Assembly: GCA_002733985.1 (NCBI GenBank)
Contig: NVXP01000037.1
Span: forward strand, 6,229 to 41,290
Length of the DNA stretch: 35,062 nt
Reading direction: 5' to 3'
Origin: Fluviicola sp.
GTDB taxonomy: Bacteria > Bacteroidota > Bacteroidia > Flavobacteriales_D > Crocinitomicaceae
Below are positions 24,238 through 33,141 of this stretch, piece after piece. Both the position numbers and the translations under genes were made by a program. The notes beneath the pieces are model-generated. The model saw only the letters and a list, made by a program, of their open reading frames with translations, was not told where the DNA came from and made no database searches. The first letter of the stretch is position 1. Each line of letters begins with the position of its first letter.

Positions 24238-25773
24238 TTATGGAGCTGTTCTTACGCATCTCCCACCATATACTGTACTTCTTGATATAACTTCAGTATT
24301 AGCATAAGTTCTGTTTGAGACCTGAAGATATAGGGGCGAACTATTCCACGCACCTCCTCTTACCCCAGATGCATCTGCTGTTGTAATTTCTGTTCCTGAG
24401 TTTCCAGGCCACAACAGTTGATTTGCATTTCCTGTGAGCGCCAATTCTCCATCTCCATGATTGCCATCATAAGCCAAACCATTTGCATCTCCCAGAGTGA
24501 CAACCATTTCATTAACGTTACCAGAAAGTTCCATAATCCCATAATAACTCCCTCCAGTTTCTTCTCGTGTATTATTTGCACTGCTTGAAGCGAAAATTCC
24601 GCACCTAACTGGACCTGACGGATCAGTTGTACTGTAATTTGCATTTCCAGTAGAGGTTCCCATGTTTGTAATAGCTTCAGATCCTGTTCCGTCCATAGAA
24701 AGGGTGTAAAGTGCAGCATAAATAGATGTTGATCCCCATGCAAATTCATTGAGAACAGATGTGATTTGCCCACGACATGATTTTTCGTATTCCAATTCTG
24801 TCATGGGGCGTAACCCTGTCCAATCTGCATAAGCTGATAAGTCCATCCAATTAAGTCGTCCGCAGGCTCTGTTAGGTGTTAATGTGGTCCAGTTGTTTCC
24901 TGTTCCAGTCATGTTGTGCCTGCTTGTCGTTAATGCTGTCATTCTGAGAGTACCCTGCCCAATGGTCAGCTTGTTTAAAAAATCGACGTATTGTCCTTGG
25001 CTAATTTCATATTTCATAGTGTAAAAGGAGTTATACCCTGTAGGGAAATTCGGGTTGTCTCCGGGATCTGTGACGTCTCCATCATTGTTGATGTCTAACC
25101 CTCCATCACCATCAATTCCAATCCCAGGACTTGTCAAGGGAACAGCATCTGTATTCGTTGTTTGTACATCATTAATAATCGAAGTGCTAATCGTAACATA
25201 GTTATTCGTTGTTCCAATTTCAAATGCATTGGTAGAATGTGTGGTTCCATTCCCATCTCCTAAAGTGAAATCACCTTGAGGTACATAGACCATTTCTACA
25301 GCGTAAACACAAATTTCAACACTGTCATTGTCGGCTAGTCCGTCAATACCATAGTCCCAGAGCATCTGAAGGTTGTTGAAGTCATTGTTTCCGAATCCGT
25401 CAGTATCTCGATATAAGAAAATCCCTTTTCCATCCGATACTGCTGATACTTGGCTTCCAGCAGGAGCGACATGGTTCCCATCGACGGAACTTAATGTAGC
25501 ATGTTCCCAAAGCGTTCCACTGGTTAGTCTATACTTTGCAAAAAGCCAGACTGCGTCCCAGTTATTAGGAGAGGCAGAGGTTCGCCAACTGTTTTCCCAA
25601 CTAACATCTAATTCAATAAATTTAGTGTCAGAAGCATTGTTTTGCCCTGTAATACTAATGTTTTCTACTTCTACATTGTTTGCGAAAACAGAAGAGAAGA
25701 GGGACATGGAAATTGCAATTGCGATTGAAATATATTTGTATGTCGTCATAGGCTCTATTATCGATTTATTCAT
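24238..25773 (-). CDS. Secreted SUMF1/formylglycine-generating-enzyme-like protein
   Basis: The protein is 511 residues from ATG 25773; an ATG at 25749 (MTTYKYISIAIAISMSLFSS) would also give a good signal peptide, cleaved near VFAN. Residues about 36-158 form a beta-rich domain (ELDVSWENSWRTS, WDAVWLFAKYRL, GIFLYRDTDGFG). Residues about 160-508 form a SUMF1/FGE-type domain: MVYVPQGDFTLGDG, FYTMKYEISQGQYVDFLN, MDLSAYADWTGLRPMTELEY, FAWG, YGIMELSGNVNEMVV, VRGGAWN, SNRTY and GGRCVR. The paired active-site Cys of true FGE, which lie after RGGS-x3-C, are absent here (GGAWNSSPLYLQVSNRT). Classical formylglycine formation is therefore unlikely; GldJ/GldK of the gliding machinery are other non-enzymatic relatives. 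It has no T9SS domain. First gene of the operon with the repeat protein. Confidence 0.9.
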   Translation of the reverse strand: MNKSIIEPMTTYKYISIAIAISMSLFSSVFANNVEVENISITGQNNASDTKFIELDVSWENSWRTSASPNNWDAVWLFAKYRLTSGTLWEHATLSSVDGNHVAPAGSQVSAVSDGKGIFLYRDTDGFGNNDFNNLQMLWDYGIDGLADNDSVEICVYAVEMVYVPQGDFTLGDGNGTTHSTNAFEIGTTNNYVTISTSIINDVQTTNTDAVPLTSPGIGIDGDGGLDINNDGDVTDPGDNPNFPTGYNSFYTMKYEISQGQYVDFLNKLTIGQGTLRMTALTTSRHNMTGTGNNWTTLTPNRACGRLNWMDLSAYADWTGLRPMTELEYEKSCRGQITSVLNEFAWGSTSIYAALYTLSMDGTGSEAITNMGTSTGNANYSTTDPSGPVRCGIFASSSANNTREETGGSYYGIMELSGNVNEMVVTLGDANGLAYDGNHGDGELALTGNANQLLWPGNSGTEITTADASGVRGGAWNSSPLYLQVSNRTYANTEVISRSTVYGGRCVRTAP

Positions 25774-26019
25774 AATTATAAGATTTTATTGCGCAAACGC
25801 CAAACGTTTTTTGACCTTTTCGGTGAGTATTTCCAAATTGCGGACAAATGGCATGAATTATTGGCAACTAAATGGAAACCTATGCTTTAGTATTAAGTGG
25901 TGAGATCTGCCCAATATGAATGACTCGAAGGAGTTTAACTGTTTGGTGTGGGTATTTATACCTGTAGTTTTATGTTGATTCGAGTATAAAAGCCTATATG
26001 ATAGTCGGTTGTGTGTCCT

Positions 26020-26027
26020 TAGCTTTG
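26020..26027 (+). promoter_or_regulatory. Candidate -7 element for the lectin gene
   Basis: TAGCTTTG is a perfect TAnnTTTG match 23 nt before the ATG at 26051. No TTG is found at the expected 20-21 nt upstream, so support is moderate. Confidence 0.4.
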
Positions 26028-26050
26028 CTGAATAATCTAAAATAATCATT

Positions 26051-26416
26051 ATGAATAATTACACAGTTATTAGTGAAGGCGGATCGGGAGGAAACGGTTT
26101 CGAAATGCAATCAATTAAATCGATCGGCTTGCGATCAGGAAAGTATGTTGATCAAATTACAATCAATGGAGTTTCTCATGGAGAAAACGGTGGTGCTGAT
26201 AGAGGTACTTTAACACTGGAGGATGGTGAGTACGTAACAAGTATTGTTGTCCGTTCCGGGAGTCTCATTGATTATGTAGAATTCAATACGAATTTTAATA
26301 ACCAGATCAAAGGTGGTGGAGAAGGTGGAAATAAACACACTGTTTCTGGAAATCTTGTCGCAATTGATGGGAGGTCAGGGAAGTATGTTGATCAATTAAA
26401 TTTCCTAATAGATTAA
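26051..26416 (+). CDS. Jacalin-like lectin domain protein
   Basis: This 121-residue protein is a single jacalin-like lectin domain with no signal peptide, so probably cytoplasmic or released in a non-classical way. Family marks are GGSGGNGFEMQSIKSIGLRS, GKYVDQITING, the ENGGADRGTLTLEDGEYV segment with the GEY-V-T-S turn, YVEFNTNF, IKGGGEGGNKH, and a closing GRSGKYVDQLNFLID that echoes the first GKYVDQI. Jacalin-type domains form beta-prisms that bind mannose or galactose at the N-terminal GG loop and the G-x3-D type loop near the C-terminus; the final GRSGKYVDQL fits that loop. The ligand is unknown. It stands alone, divergent from the SUMF1-like operon and followed by a strong terminator. 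Confidence 0.88.
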   Translation: MNNYTVISEGGSGGNGFEMQSIKSIGLRSGKYVDQITINGVSHGENGGADRGTLTLEDGEYVTSIVVRSGSLIDYVEFNTNFNNQIKGGGEGGNKHTVSGNLVAIDGRSGKYVDQLNFLID

Positions 26417-26434
26417 AATAGTGCTAACTGAACT

Positions 26435-26470
26435 GATCGGCCTCAATATTGAGGCCGATCTTTATTATTT
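26435..26470 (+). terminator. Intrinsic terminator of the lectin gene
   Basis: A 26-nt perfect palindrome (26435-26460; arms GATCGGCCTCAAT and ATTGAGGCCGATC) is followed by TTTATTATTT. It ends just before the stop of the convergent tsaC gene. Confidence 0.9.
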
Positions 26471-27022
26471 CCGAATAACCGTAACCTGTCCACCTAACCC
26501 AATCTTAATAATCTGAGATGCTTTCATCCGTTTTTCTTTCAATCGATCTTTCACAATTACGTCGACACCTTCAGTAATTTTCGAGTCAATATCTCTAAAT
26601 TCTACTGGAGAATCTTCACCTGTTAAATTTGCGGATGTACTCACAAGTGGTTTTCGCATTCCACGAATCAACTTCAAACAAATTGGATCATCCGTAATTC
26701 GAATTCCTATAGAACCATCATTTGCTAGAACAGATGGAGCTAATCCTTTTGCGTTTGGGTAGATAATCGTTAAGGGTTTAGTAGCCAAATCCGCTAGGTC
26801 GTAACATACTTCTGGAAATTCAAGGATGTATTTTTGAATCATTGGAAATCCATCAGCCAGAAGGACAAAACTCTTATCGTCCGATCGTCCTTTTAGATTT
26901 GCAATTCTTTCACAAGCTTTTTCATCAGTGGCATCGCAGCCAATTCCCCAAATCGTATCAGTCGGATATAAAATAATTCCTCCGCTGCGTAATTTTTCAA
27001 TGTGTGTCGTTAAATCTATCAT
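26465..27022 (-). CDS. tsaC: L-threonylcarbamoyladenylate synthase (TsaC/Sua5/YrdC family)
   Basis: This 185-residue protein is a single YrdC domain, so of the shorter TsaC type rather than Sua5. It makes threonylcarbamoyl-AMP from threonine, bicarbonate and ATP, the first step of t6A formation at position 37 of ANN-decoding tRNAs. Visible features are [20 protein letters not shown] (nucleotide site), the [16 protein letters not shown] region, [22 protein letters not shown], and [15 protein letters not shown]. The KGRS-x2-K motif replaces the KRP motif usual in proteobacterial proteins, a pattern I associate with Bacteroidota. It overlaps trmD by 4 nt, so it is translated after it in one mRNA. 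Confidence 0.95.
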   Translation of the reverse strand: MIDLTTHIEKLRSGGIILYPTDTIWGIGCDATDEKACERIANLKGRSDDKSFVLLADGFPMIQKYILEFPEVCYDLADLATKPLTIIYPNAKGLAPSVLANDGSIGIRITDDPICLKLIRGMRKPLVSTSANLTGEDSPVEFRDIDSKITEGVDVIVKDRLKEKRMKASQIIKIGLGGQVTVIRK

Positions 27023-27696
27023 TCTTCTAGTAAATCAGGTCTGCGTAATTTCGTTCGTTCAATTGATTGCTCGTAGCGCCAATCTTCAATCTTCTTCAAG
27101 TCGCCAGAAAGTAAAATTTCAGGCACTTTCATACCCTTAAAATCTGCTGGTCTAGAATATACTGGCGGTGCTAGTAAGTCGTCTTGAAAACTATCCGTGA
27201 GGGCAGAGGTTTCATCATTCAGTACTCCAGGAATCAAACGAACTACACTATCAACAACAACAGCTGCTCCTAATTCTCCGCCTGACATGACATACGATCC
27301 AATGGAAATCTCTTTGGTGATATAATTCTGACGAATTCGCTCATCAACACCTTTGTAGTGTCCACATAAAATCATGATGTTTCCCTTTAAACTGAGCTCA
27401 TTACACGTTGATTGTTTGAGTAGTTCTCCGTCAGGCGTCATGTAAATGATTTCGTCGTAGTCGCGTTCTGCTTTCAATTCGTCAATGAGAATTGAAATTG
27501 GCTCAATCATCATCACCATTCCTGCACCACCACCATATTGGTAGTCGTCCACATTCTTTTGTTTTGAAGTCGAGTAGTCACGAATGTTGTGCACGTGCAA
27601 GTCCAGATGTCCTTTTTCCTGCGCTCGTTTCATGATTGAATCCGAAAATGGTCCCAGAAGCAAGTCGGGTAAGATGGTCAAAATATCAATTCTCAT
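27019..27696 (-). CDS. trmD: tRNA (guanine(37)-N1)-methyltransferase
   Basis: This 225-residue SPOUT-class methyltransferase makes m1G at position 37, next to the anticodon, which prevents frameshifting. It has the trefoil-knot motifs: N-terminal [83 protein letters not shown] and [20 protein letters not shown], then a helical end with [18 protein letters not shown]. The length matches the family. TAATTTTG lies 4 nt before the ATG, but this is too close to be a normal -7 element. The coupling to tsaC puts two modifications of the same nucleotide position under one transcript. Confidence 0.97.
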   Translation of the reverse strand: MRIDILTILPDLLLGPFSDSIMKRAQEKGHLDLHVHNIRDYSTSKQKNVDDYQYGGGAGMVMMIEPISILIDELKAERDYDEIIYMTPDGELLKQSTCNELSLKGNIMILCGHYKGVDERIRQNYITKEISIGSYVMSGGELGAAVVVDSVVRLIPGVLNDETSALTDSFQDDLLAPPVYSRPADFKGMKVPEILLSGDLKKIEDWRYEQSIERTKLRRPDLLEE

Positions 27697-27908
27697 AGGT
27701 CAAAATTAACTAATTTAGACCGCATTCTTTGTTCGAACTTCGTTACGAGTGTTCAAAGATCAATAAAAGCAAAACTTTTGCGAGTAAAGCATATCTACAG
27801 ATATGATGAACGAGAAAAAGTGAGTATATCGGTTGATGTTGAAGATCTTTAAAGACAGAGTAGATTTTCGTAGGAAGAATGCGGTTAAACATTTACAAAG
27901 TGGAGAAT

Positions 27909-29618
27909 ATGAGATTACGTAGCCTTTTTGGAATCGTTTGTTTAAGTCTGAGTTTTTTATCGAATGCCCAATTGGATGGAAACACTACTCCGACCTACCA
28001 TGAATTGATCGGAATGTATCGCACATTAGCGGCTGATCATGCTGAAATTGAGTTGTATTCAATGGGTGAATCTGACTATGGATTGCCGATTTACGTGTGT
28101 ATTCTTAATGGAGCTCAAGATTCAATTCGAACATTTGAAAAAGCTCGAGAATCAACTACCTTAATGATCAACAATGGAATTCATCCAGGCGAACCAGATG
28201 GAATCAATGCGTGTTTGATTTGGATTCAAAATTGGATCAACGAAGGAAAGAAAACAAGAAACATGCCTGTGATCGGAATTATTCCGGCATATAACGTTGG
28301 AGGAATGATGAATCGAAGTTCTTCAAGTCGAGCGAATCAAGAGGGACCAAATGAATATGGCTTTCGAGGAAATGCTCAAAATTTGGACTTGAACCGCGAT
28401 TTCATCAAAATGGATTCTAAAAACATGTTTGCCTTCGCGAAGATTTTTCATGGACTCGATCCCGATGTTTTCATTGATACGCATGTTTCGAACGGCGCAG
28501 ATTATCAATACGTGCTGACTTACATTGCGTCGGTTAAAGAACGAATGGCTCCTTCAGTTGCTAAGATTACACATGAGCAGTTTATTCCTGCGCTGACCAA
28601 AAGCTTGTCTAAGAATAAAACAGATTTGATTTCCTATGTCAATCTTGAAGGAGATGTTCCAGAGAAAGGAATGAGCATTTTCAATGATTTACCACGCTAC
28701 TCAATGGGATATGCATCTTTGTTCAATACGATCAGTTTTACGATTGAAACACACATGTTGAAACCATTTAAAGAAAGAACTGAGGCAACACGGTTCTTTT
28801 TGGAATTAACAATTGATTGGATGGGAGATAATTCTTACCAGATTGAACAAGCCAGAGAAGAGGCGTTTCGCTACGATCGATCGCTATTCACTTTTCCATA
28901 CAATTTCCAGTTAACAGATCAGAAAGATTCGATTTTATTTAAAGGGTATGAACACAGTTATCCTATCAGTAGGGTAACTGGACTGAAACGATTGAAATAT
29001 CACCGCGATCAACCTTTTGAAAAGTTTATCCCGTATTATCAGACTTACGCTCCGAACAGTACAATTGACATTCCTCATTACTACGTAATTGGAGGTCAGT
29101 GCACCAATGTTATTGATAGATTGAAGGCGAATGATGTCGAAGTTGAGCCGTATTTAGGGAAGAAATATACTGTTTTTGAACAGTATAAAATGCAGGAATT
29201 CGAAAGTTCAAAACGTCCTTATGAAGGACATTTTATTCATTCGGAAATGTCAACGGAGTTGGTTAAGCCATATCGTCTAATGTTAAAAGAGGGTGATGTT
29301 CTGGTTTCTACAAACCAACGAAATCGACGTTTTATTCTCTCTGTTCTAGAACCAGAAATGCCGGATAGTTATTTCGCTTGGAATTTTTTTGATTCTTATG
29401 TGCAGCAAAAGGAATATTTCTCGAGTTATGTTTTTGAGGATAAGGCCGCTGAATTGCTTACTGATGATCCAGAACTGAAGATATTGTTTGATGAAAAGAA
29501 GGCTTCAAATAAGGAGTTTAGAGAAAATGCAAATGCACAACTTTATTTCATTTACCAGCATTCCGAGTTTTACGAACCAACGCACAATCTACTTCCAATA
29601 TTTAGGATTGTAATGTAA
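27909..29618 (+). CDS. M14-family zinc carboxypeptidase
   Basis: The protein is 569 residues from ATG 27909, which gives a clean signal peptide (MRLRSLFGIVCLSLSFLSNAQ). An ATG at 27879, with AGGAAG just before it, could give a longer form. The mature N-terminal half is an M14 zinc peptidase: zinc ligands in NNGIHPGEPDG (HxxE), substrate-binding residues in NAQNLDLNRDF, the third zinc ligand in FIDTHVSNGADYQY, and the catalytic Glu in SFTIETHML. The rest (about 250 residues: GYEHSYPISRVTG, IPHYYVIGGQ and others) is an extra beta-rich C-terminal domain. There is no T9SS domain, so it is probably periplasmic. Its last eight codons plus stop are duplicated at 33142-33167. Confidence 0.92.
   Translation: MRLRSLFGIVCLSLSFLSNAQLDGNTTPTYHELIGMYRTLAADHAEIELYSMGESDYGLPIYVCILNGAQDSIRTFEKARESTTLMINNGIHPGEPDGINACLIWIQNWINEGKKTRNMPVIGIIPAYNVGGMMNRSSSSRANQEGPNEYGFRGNAQNLDLNRDFIKMDSKNMFAFAKIFHGLDPDVFIDTHVSNGADYQYVLTYIASVKERMAPSVAKITHEQFIPALTKSLSKNKTDLISYVNLEGDVPEKGMSIFNDLPRYSMGYASLFNTISFTIETHMLKPFKERTEATRFFLELTIDWMGDNSYQIEQAREEAFRYDRSLFTFPYNFQLTDQKDSILFKGYEHSYPISRVTGLKRLKYHRDQPFEKFIPYYQTYAPNSTIDIPHYYVIGGQCTNVIDRLKANDVEVEPYLGKKYTVFEQYKMQEFESSKRPYEGHFIHSEMSTELVKPYRLMLKEGDVLVSTNQRNRRFILSVLEPEMPDSYFAWNFFDSYVQQKEYFSSYVFEDKAAELLTDDPELKILFDEKKASNKEFRENANAQLYFIYQHSEFYEPTHNLLPIFRIVM
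29592..29617 (+). repeat. 26-bp direct repeat, left copy (end of M14 gene)
   Basis: Begins CTTCCAATATTTAGG and ends GTAATGTA; identical to 33142-33167, exactly 3550 bp away. This copy encodes LPIFRIVM and the stop of the M14 peptidase. Confidence 0.95.
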
Positions 29619-29642
29619 TACCAAATTTGATTAGAATTATTT

Positions 29643-29680
29643 AAAAGTAAGGGCTACATAAATGCAAGCCCTTACTTTTT
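29643..29680. terminator. Bidirectional intrinsic terminator
   Basis: Arms AAAAGTAAGGGCT (29643-29655) and AGCCCTTACTTTT (29667-29679) form a 13-bp stem with an 11-nt loop. It carries A-runs before and T-runs after, so it suits both the M14 gene (plus) and the FN3 gene (minus, stop at 29688). Confidence 0.93.
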
Positions 29681-29687
29681 CTTTCCT

Positions 29688-32600
29688 TTATTGTTTAATT
29701 ACTTTATGGCTTGACGTATTACCGTTTATGGAATGAATTATCACGAAATATATTCCAGGTGATAAATCTGTTCTAAGACTAATTTGGTCAATCGGCTCGG
29801 TCAATTTTTGTGTACGTACAACCTCTCCTGAAAGTGAATGAATACTAATAGAATTAATTCCTTCACTCTCAATATTCAACGTTTCTGAAAAAGGATTTGG
29901 AGCAATAATAACTTGGTCTCCTATTTCTAAATTACTACCTAAATTTTTAGGTCTCCCGATTATAGCAGTTGTTGAGCCAGATGCGCATGTAGAAAACGGT
30001 GATGAGTTTGTTCCTCCAATTGAGCCTCCTCCAGCCCCAATAAATGTTGCTTTGACTTTGAATTCGTAGGTAGTTTGCTGACTTAAACCGCTAACCGTGT
30101 AGTTGGTTGTAGCTGAAGAAGCTGAGCCAATAACCCCTCCAGAACAATATTCGAGGAGATATCCTGTGCATCCTGTTATTGGTGTCCATGAAAGACTAAT
30201 GGTACTGGATGTTGATCCAGTTACGCTGAGAACCGGTGTTTCCAATCCTGTCATTCCATCTTCACAATTGCTCCATTCTGATTGATTCCAAGGATGTTGT
30301 GGTTTAATTTTGAATTCATAGACAGTTCCAGGATTCAAACCTCCAATAATGTATGACGTCGAGCTCGTATTAGCAACGAAGCCATTGGCGCAATCTTCTA
30401 TTAAGTAACTAGTTGCACTTGCAACAGGATTCCATTCTAATTCAATTTGTGTGGTTGATACTGTAGATGTCCAAATTGCTGTTGGAGCATTTAGCCAAGT
30501 ATAGTCAGAAGCACAAGTGGAAAAATCGGAAGTTGCATTTCCATTAATGGATGTAGAAGGGGGAAGTAAGGGGGAAACATATGATGCTATTACTTTATAG
30601 CTGTAACTGCTATTCGGAAGCAAGCCTGAAACTGAATAAGATGTGGAAGTCGTATTAGCAATAAATGTTCCTCCGCAGCTGTATAGGTTATATGATGTAG
30701 CAGACGTTACTTGAGACCAAGATACATTTACTGTCGAAGAAGAGGTACCTGTCACATTAAGTCCAGTAGGCGTTTGTAGTTTTGTAAATGTATTTACACA
30801 GGTCGATAATTTTGATTCGGTATTATTATTTTTCCCTTGAACTTTATACTGGTAAAGTACACCTTCGCTCAAACCTCCAATAATCATAGAAGGATCTCCT
30901 AGTCCTGTCGAGGAAATAAATGTTCCTGTGCAATCATAAACATCATAATAATCAGCTCCTTGAACATTATCCCATGATAATTCTGCTTCTGAAGTTGATA
31001 TTGGTGTACTGATTAAATTTTGTGGCGTAGGTAACAAAGTAAACGTACTTGCAGGACTTGTAAAACTAGATGCTGTGAGTGGTGTAGTCTGACGAATTTT
31101 ATAGGAATAGTTCGAATTGGGATTTAGCCCGTTTACGAGATGAAAATTGCCCGTGGTATTTACAATAAATGTACCAGCAGTTGAGAATACTTCAATAAGT
31201 CCAGAAGGACCAGTATTGGAAGTCCATTCTAGTAAAATAGAATTGTCTGAAATAGCAGTAGCTACCAGTCCTGTTGGAGTTTCTGGTAGTGTTATAGTGG
31301 ATTGACAGTTCGATTTCAGTGAATGATTGCTCGTGCTAATAGCCTTTATTTGGTAATAATATTGGGTTGCTTGATTTAAACCTGTATGAATAAATGAAGT
31401 CGAAGTTGTTGAAGAAATGTAATTATTTGAACAATCGTAGATCTCATATTCGCTAGCTGAAGTTATTGAGGCCCAGTCAATTTGAATCTCGGTTTCAGAA
31501 AGTGCCAAACAGTTTATTATCGGTGTGTTTAGTAAAGTTGTTGCGCTAGCGCAAGTGGTTTGTGCTGATTCTCCAGAATTGTTTAAGGCACTAACTTTGT
31601 ATTCATAAAAAGTGTTTGGATTCAAGTTGTTTATTGCAATTGAAGAGTTCGTTGAATTATACAAGTAAGACGAAGTAGTACAATCATAGATTTTATAAGC
31701 AGTAGCTCCCGAAATTGATGACCATGAAAGTCCAATTTGGTTAGGGCCAGTTCCTGATGCAACAAGACCTGTTGGGGTCGATGGCACTGTTGTCACATTT
31801 ATATTCGCGGGGTCCGAATTACAAGGTATACCAGTTCGAATCACTTGAATATTGTGATTCGCCCCAGGGGTTAATCCAGTTAATGAATAATTAGTAGAGT
31901 TAACGCTTCCTACAGAAACACTATTTACAAGAATATTATATGGAACACTTGAACTACCGCTCCAAGTTAAATTTGCAGATGTCGTGGTGATTCCTGAAAC
32001 ATTTAAATTCAGAGGTACTGGTAAACAGGTCGCGATAGGAATGCTCGAACTGAAAGGTCCGACTCCGCAATCATTTTTTCCACGTACCTTAAAGGTATAC
32101 GAAGTATTTGAGTTTAAGGTAGCGGTGTAGTTGTTGGTTGCAGATGATCCAATAAAGGAACCATTTCTGAAAATATCGTATGAGGTAGCATCTGGAATCT
32201 GGGTCCATGTCAAATTCGCACCAGAGCTTGTAATTCCAGAAATGTTTAAACTTGCAGGGGCAACTGCAACAGCGCCACAGTCATATGTGATAGTTGCTGA
32301 TATACTTTCAATGTTTAAGGTACCTACCGCTCCGATTAGTCCAATTGTGAAATTGGTTGCGTTCGTTTCAAAGTTAGCGATTGTAGTAGAGGGAAATCCA
32401 GATGTCGATTGATCATAAATAAGCAACGTTTCTGTGATATTGGTAATGCTATTTGTTCCTATTCCGCTATTAAAAACAATGTTTCCCCATTGAATCGCAT
32501 TGAATAAATCTTCTTGTTCAGAAGAATTTAATGTGCTGTTCCATGGAACGCTATTATTCATGCCAATAGAAGGCACGACAACATTTGCAATGGATGCACC

Positions 32601-32912
32601 TGCCCCAGAATTTAAGTCGCTGTAGGTTATCGTAAGCAGTAATTGAGTGATGTCTGCATTCTCGAAAGCTGGATGATTAAAATAGAAACGAATATTTTGA
32701 TAATTCCCATTTCCAGATGCATAATTATAAATTGTCTTACTGGCGTTTGAGTTGCCACTAAAGTAAGTGAGACTACCGCCAGATGCATTAGTTTGTTTCT
32801 TTACCCATTGTTCATTTTGAGGCGAAAGTGTGACGGTTTCGAGTTGTGAAAATCCAATCATTGAGAAGGCAATAACAGCTACCCAACTCGTGTAAAGGTG
32901 TAATTTAGTCAT
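29688..32912 (-). CDS. Nine-FN3-domain T9SS (type A) secreted protein
   Basis: This 1074-residue protein has signal peptide MTKLHLYTSWVAVIAFSMIGFSQ. Residues about 24-215 form an unassigned beta-rich domain (FYFNHPAFENADITQLLLTI, LIGAVGTLNIESISATITYD). Nine fibronectin type III domains follow from about 218 to 970, each with a 'P-x-N-L-x(10-15)-L-x-W' strand and a 'Y-x-Y-K-V' strand (SANLTWSGSS, IGLSWSSISG, VNVSWSQVTS, IELEWNPVAS, ISLSWTPITG). Six of them share Cys in 'YDC' and near the domain end, giving likely disulfides. The C-terminus is a type A sorting domain (IIAPNPFSETLNIES, LSPGIYFVIIHS, SSHKVIKQ). Predicted cell-surface or secreted. It is bracketed by 26-bp direct repeats and runs opposite to both neighbours. 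The role (adhesion or binding) is inference. Confidence 0.92.
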   Translation of the reverse strand: MTKLHLYTSWVAVIAFSMIGFSQLETVTLSPQNEQWVKKQTNASGGSLTYFSGNSNASKTIYNYASGNGNYQNIRFYFNHPAFENADITQLLLTITYSDLNSGAGASIANVVVPSIGMNNSVPWNSTLNSSEQEDLFNAIQWGNIVFNSGIGTNSITNITETLLIYDQSTSGFPSTTIANFETNATNFTIGLIGAVGTLNIESISATITYDCGAVAVAPASLNISGITSSGANLTWTQIPDATSYDIFRNGSFIGSSATNNYTATLNSNTSYTFKVRGKNDCGVGPFSSSIPIATCLPVPLNLNVSGITTTSANLTWSGSSSVPYNILVNSVSVGSVNSTNYSLTGLTPGANHNIQVIRTGIPCNSDPANINVTTVPSTPTGLVASGTGPNQIGLSWSSISGATAYKIYDCTTSSYLYNSTNSSIAINNLNPNTFYEYKVSALNNSGESAQTTCASATTLLNTPIINCLALSETEIQIDWASITSASEYEIYDCSNNYISSTTSTSFIHTGLNQATQYYYQIKAISTSNHSLKSNCQSTITLPETPTGLVATAISDNSILLEWTSNTGPSGLIEVFSTAGTFIVNTTGNFHLVNGLNPNSNYSYKIRQTTPLTASSFTSPASTFTLLPTPQNLISTPISTSEAELSWDNVQGADYYDVYDCTGTFISSTGLGDPSMIIGGLSEGVLYQYKVQGKNNNTESKLSTCVNTFTKLQTPTGLNVTGTSSSTVNVSWSQVTSATSYNLYSCGGTFIANTTSTSYSVSGLLPNSSYSYKVIASYVSPLLPPSTSINGNATSDFSTCASDYTWLNAPTAIWTSTVSTTQIELEWNPVASATSYLIEDCANGFVANTSSTSYIIGGLNPGTVYEFKIKPQHPWNQSEWSNCEDGMTGLETPVLSVTGSTSSTISLSWTPITGCTGYLLEYCSGGVIGSASSATTNYTVSGLSQQTTYEFKVKATFIGAGGGSIGGTNSSPFSTCASGSTTAIIGRPKNLGSNLEIGDQVIIAPNPFSETLNIESEGINSISIHSLSGEVVRTQKLTEPIDQISLRTDLSPGIYFVIIHSINGNTSSHKVIKQ

Positions 32913-33141
32913 GGTATTATAGTGAATTATAGTTAACCTATTATCAACGAAAGTTAATTGTTACATCAATTGAGAAGTGACCAATTAGATTTTTCAGATG
33001 ATGATCTAGGAATGTGTTAAGTTGAGACAAAAGTACCATAATATTCAGAATTCACGATTATGTTTGTTTGAAATAAACGGTAAATATTAGACTATTTTTA
33101 CTCCTTATATCCAGTTTTCTTTAGATGTATTAAAGAATACT

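Noticed and set aside
24238-25773. SUMF1-like protein as the variable protein of a diversity-generating retroelement
   Set aside because: The FGE/C-lectin fold is used by such proteins, but there is no reverse transcriptase, no template repeat and no accessory gene in the window.
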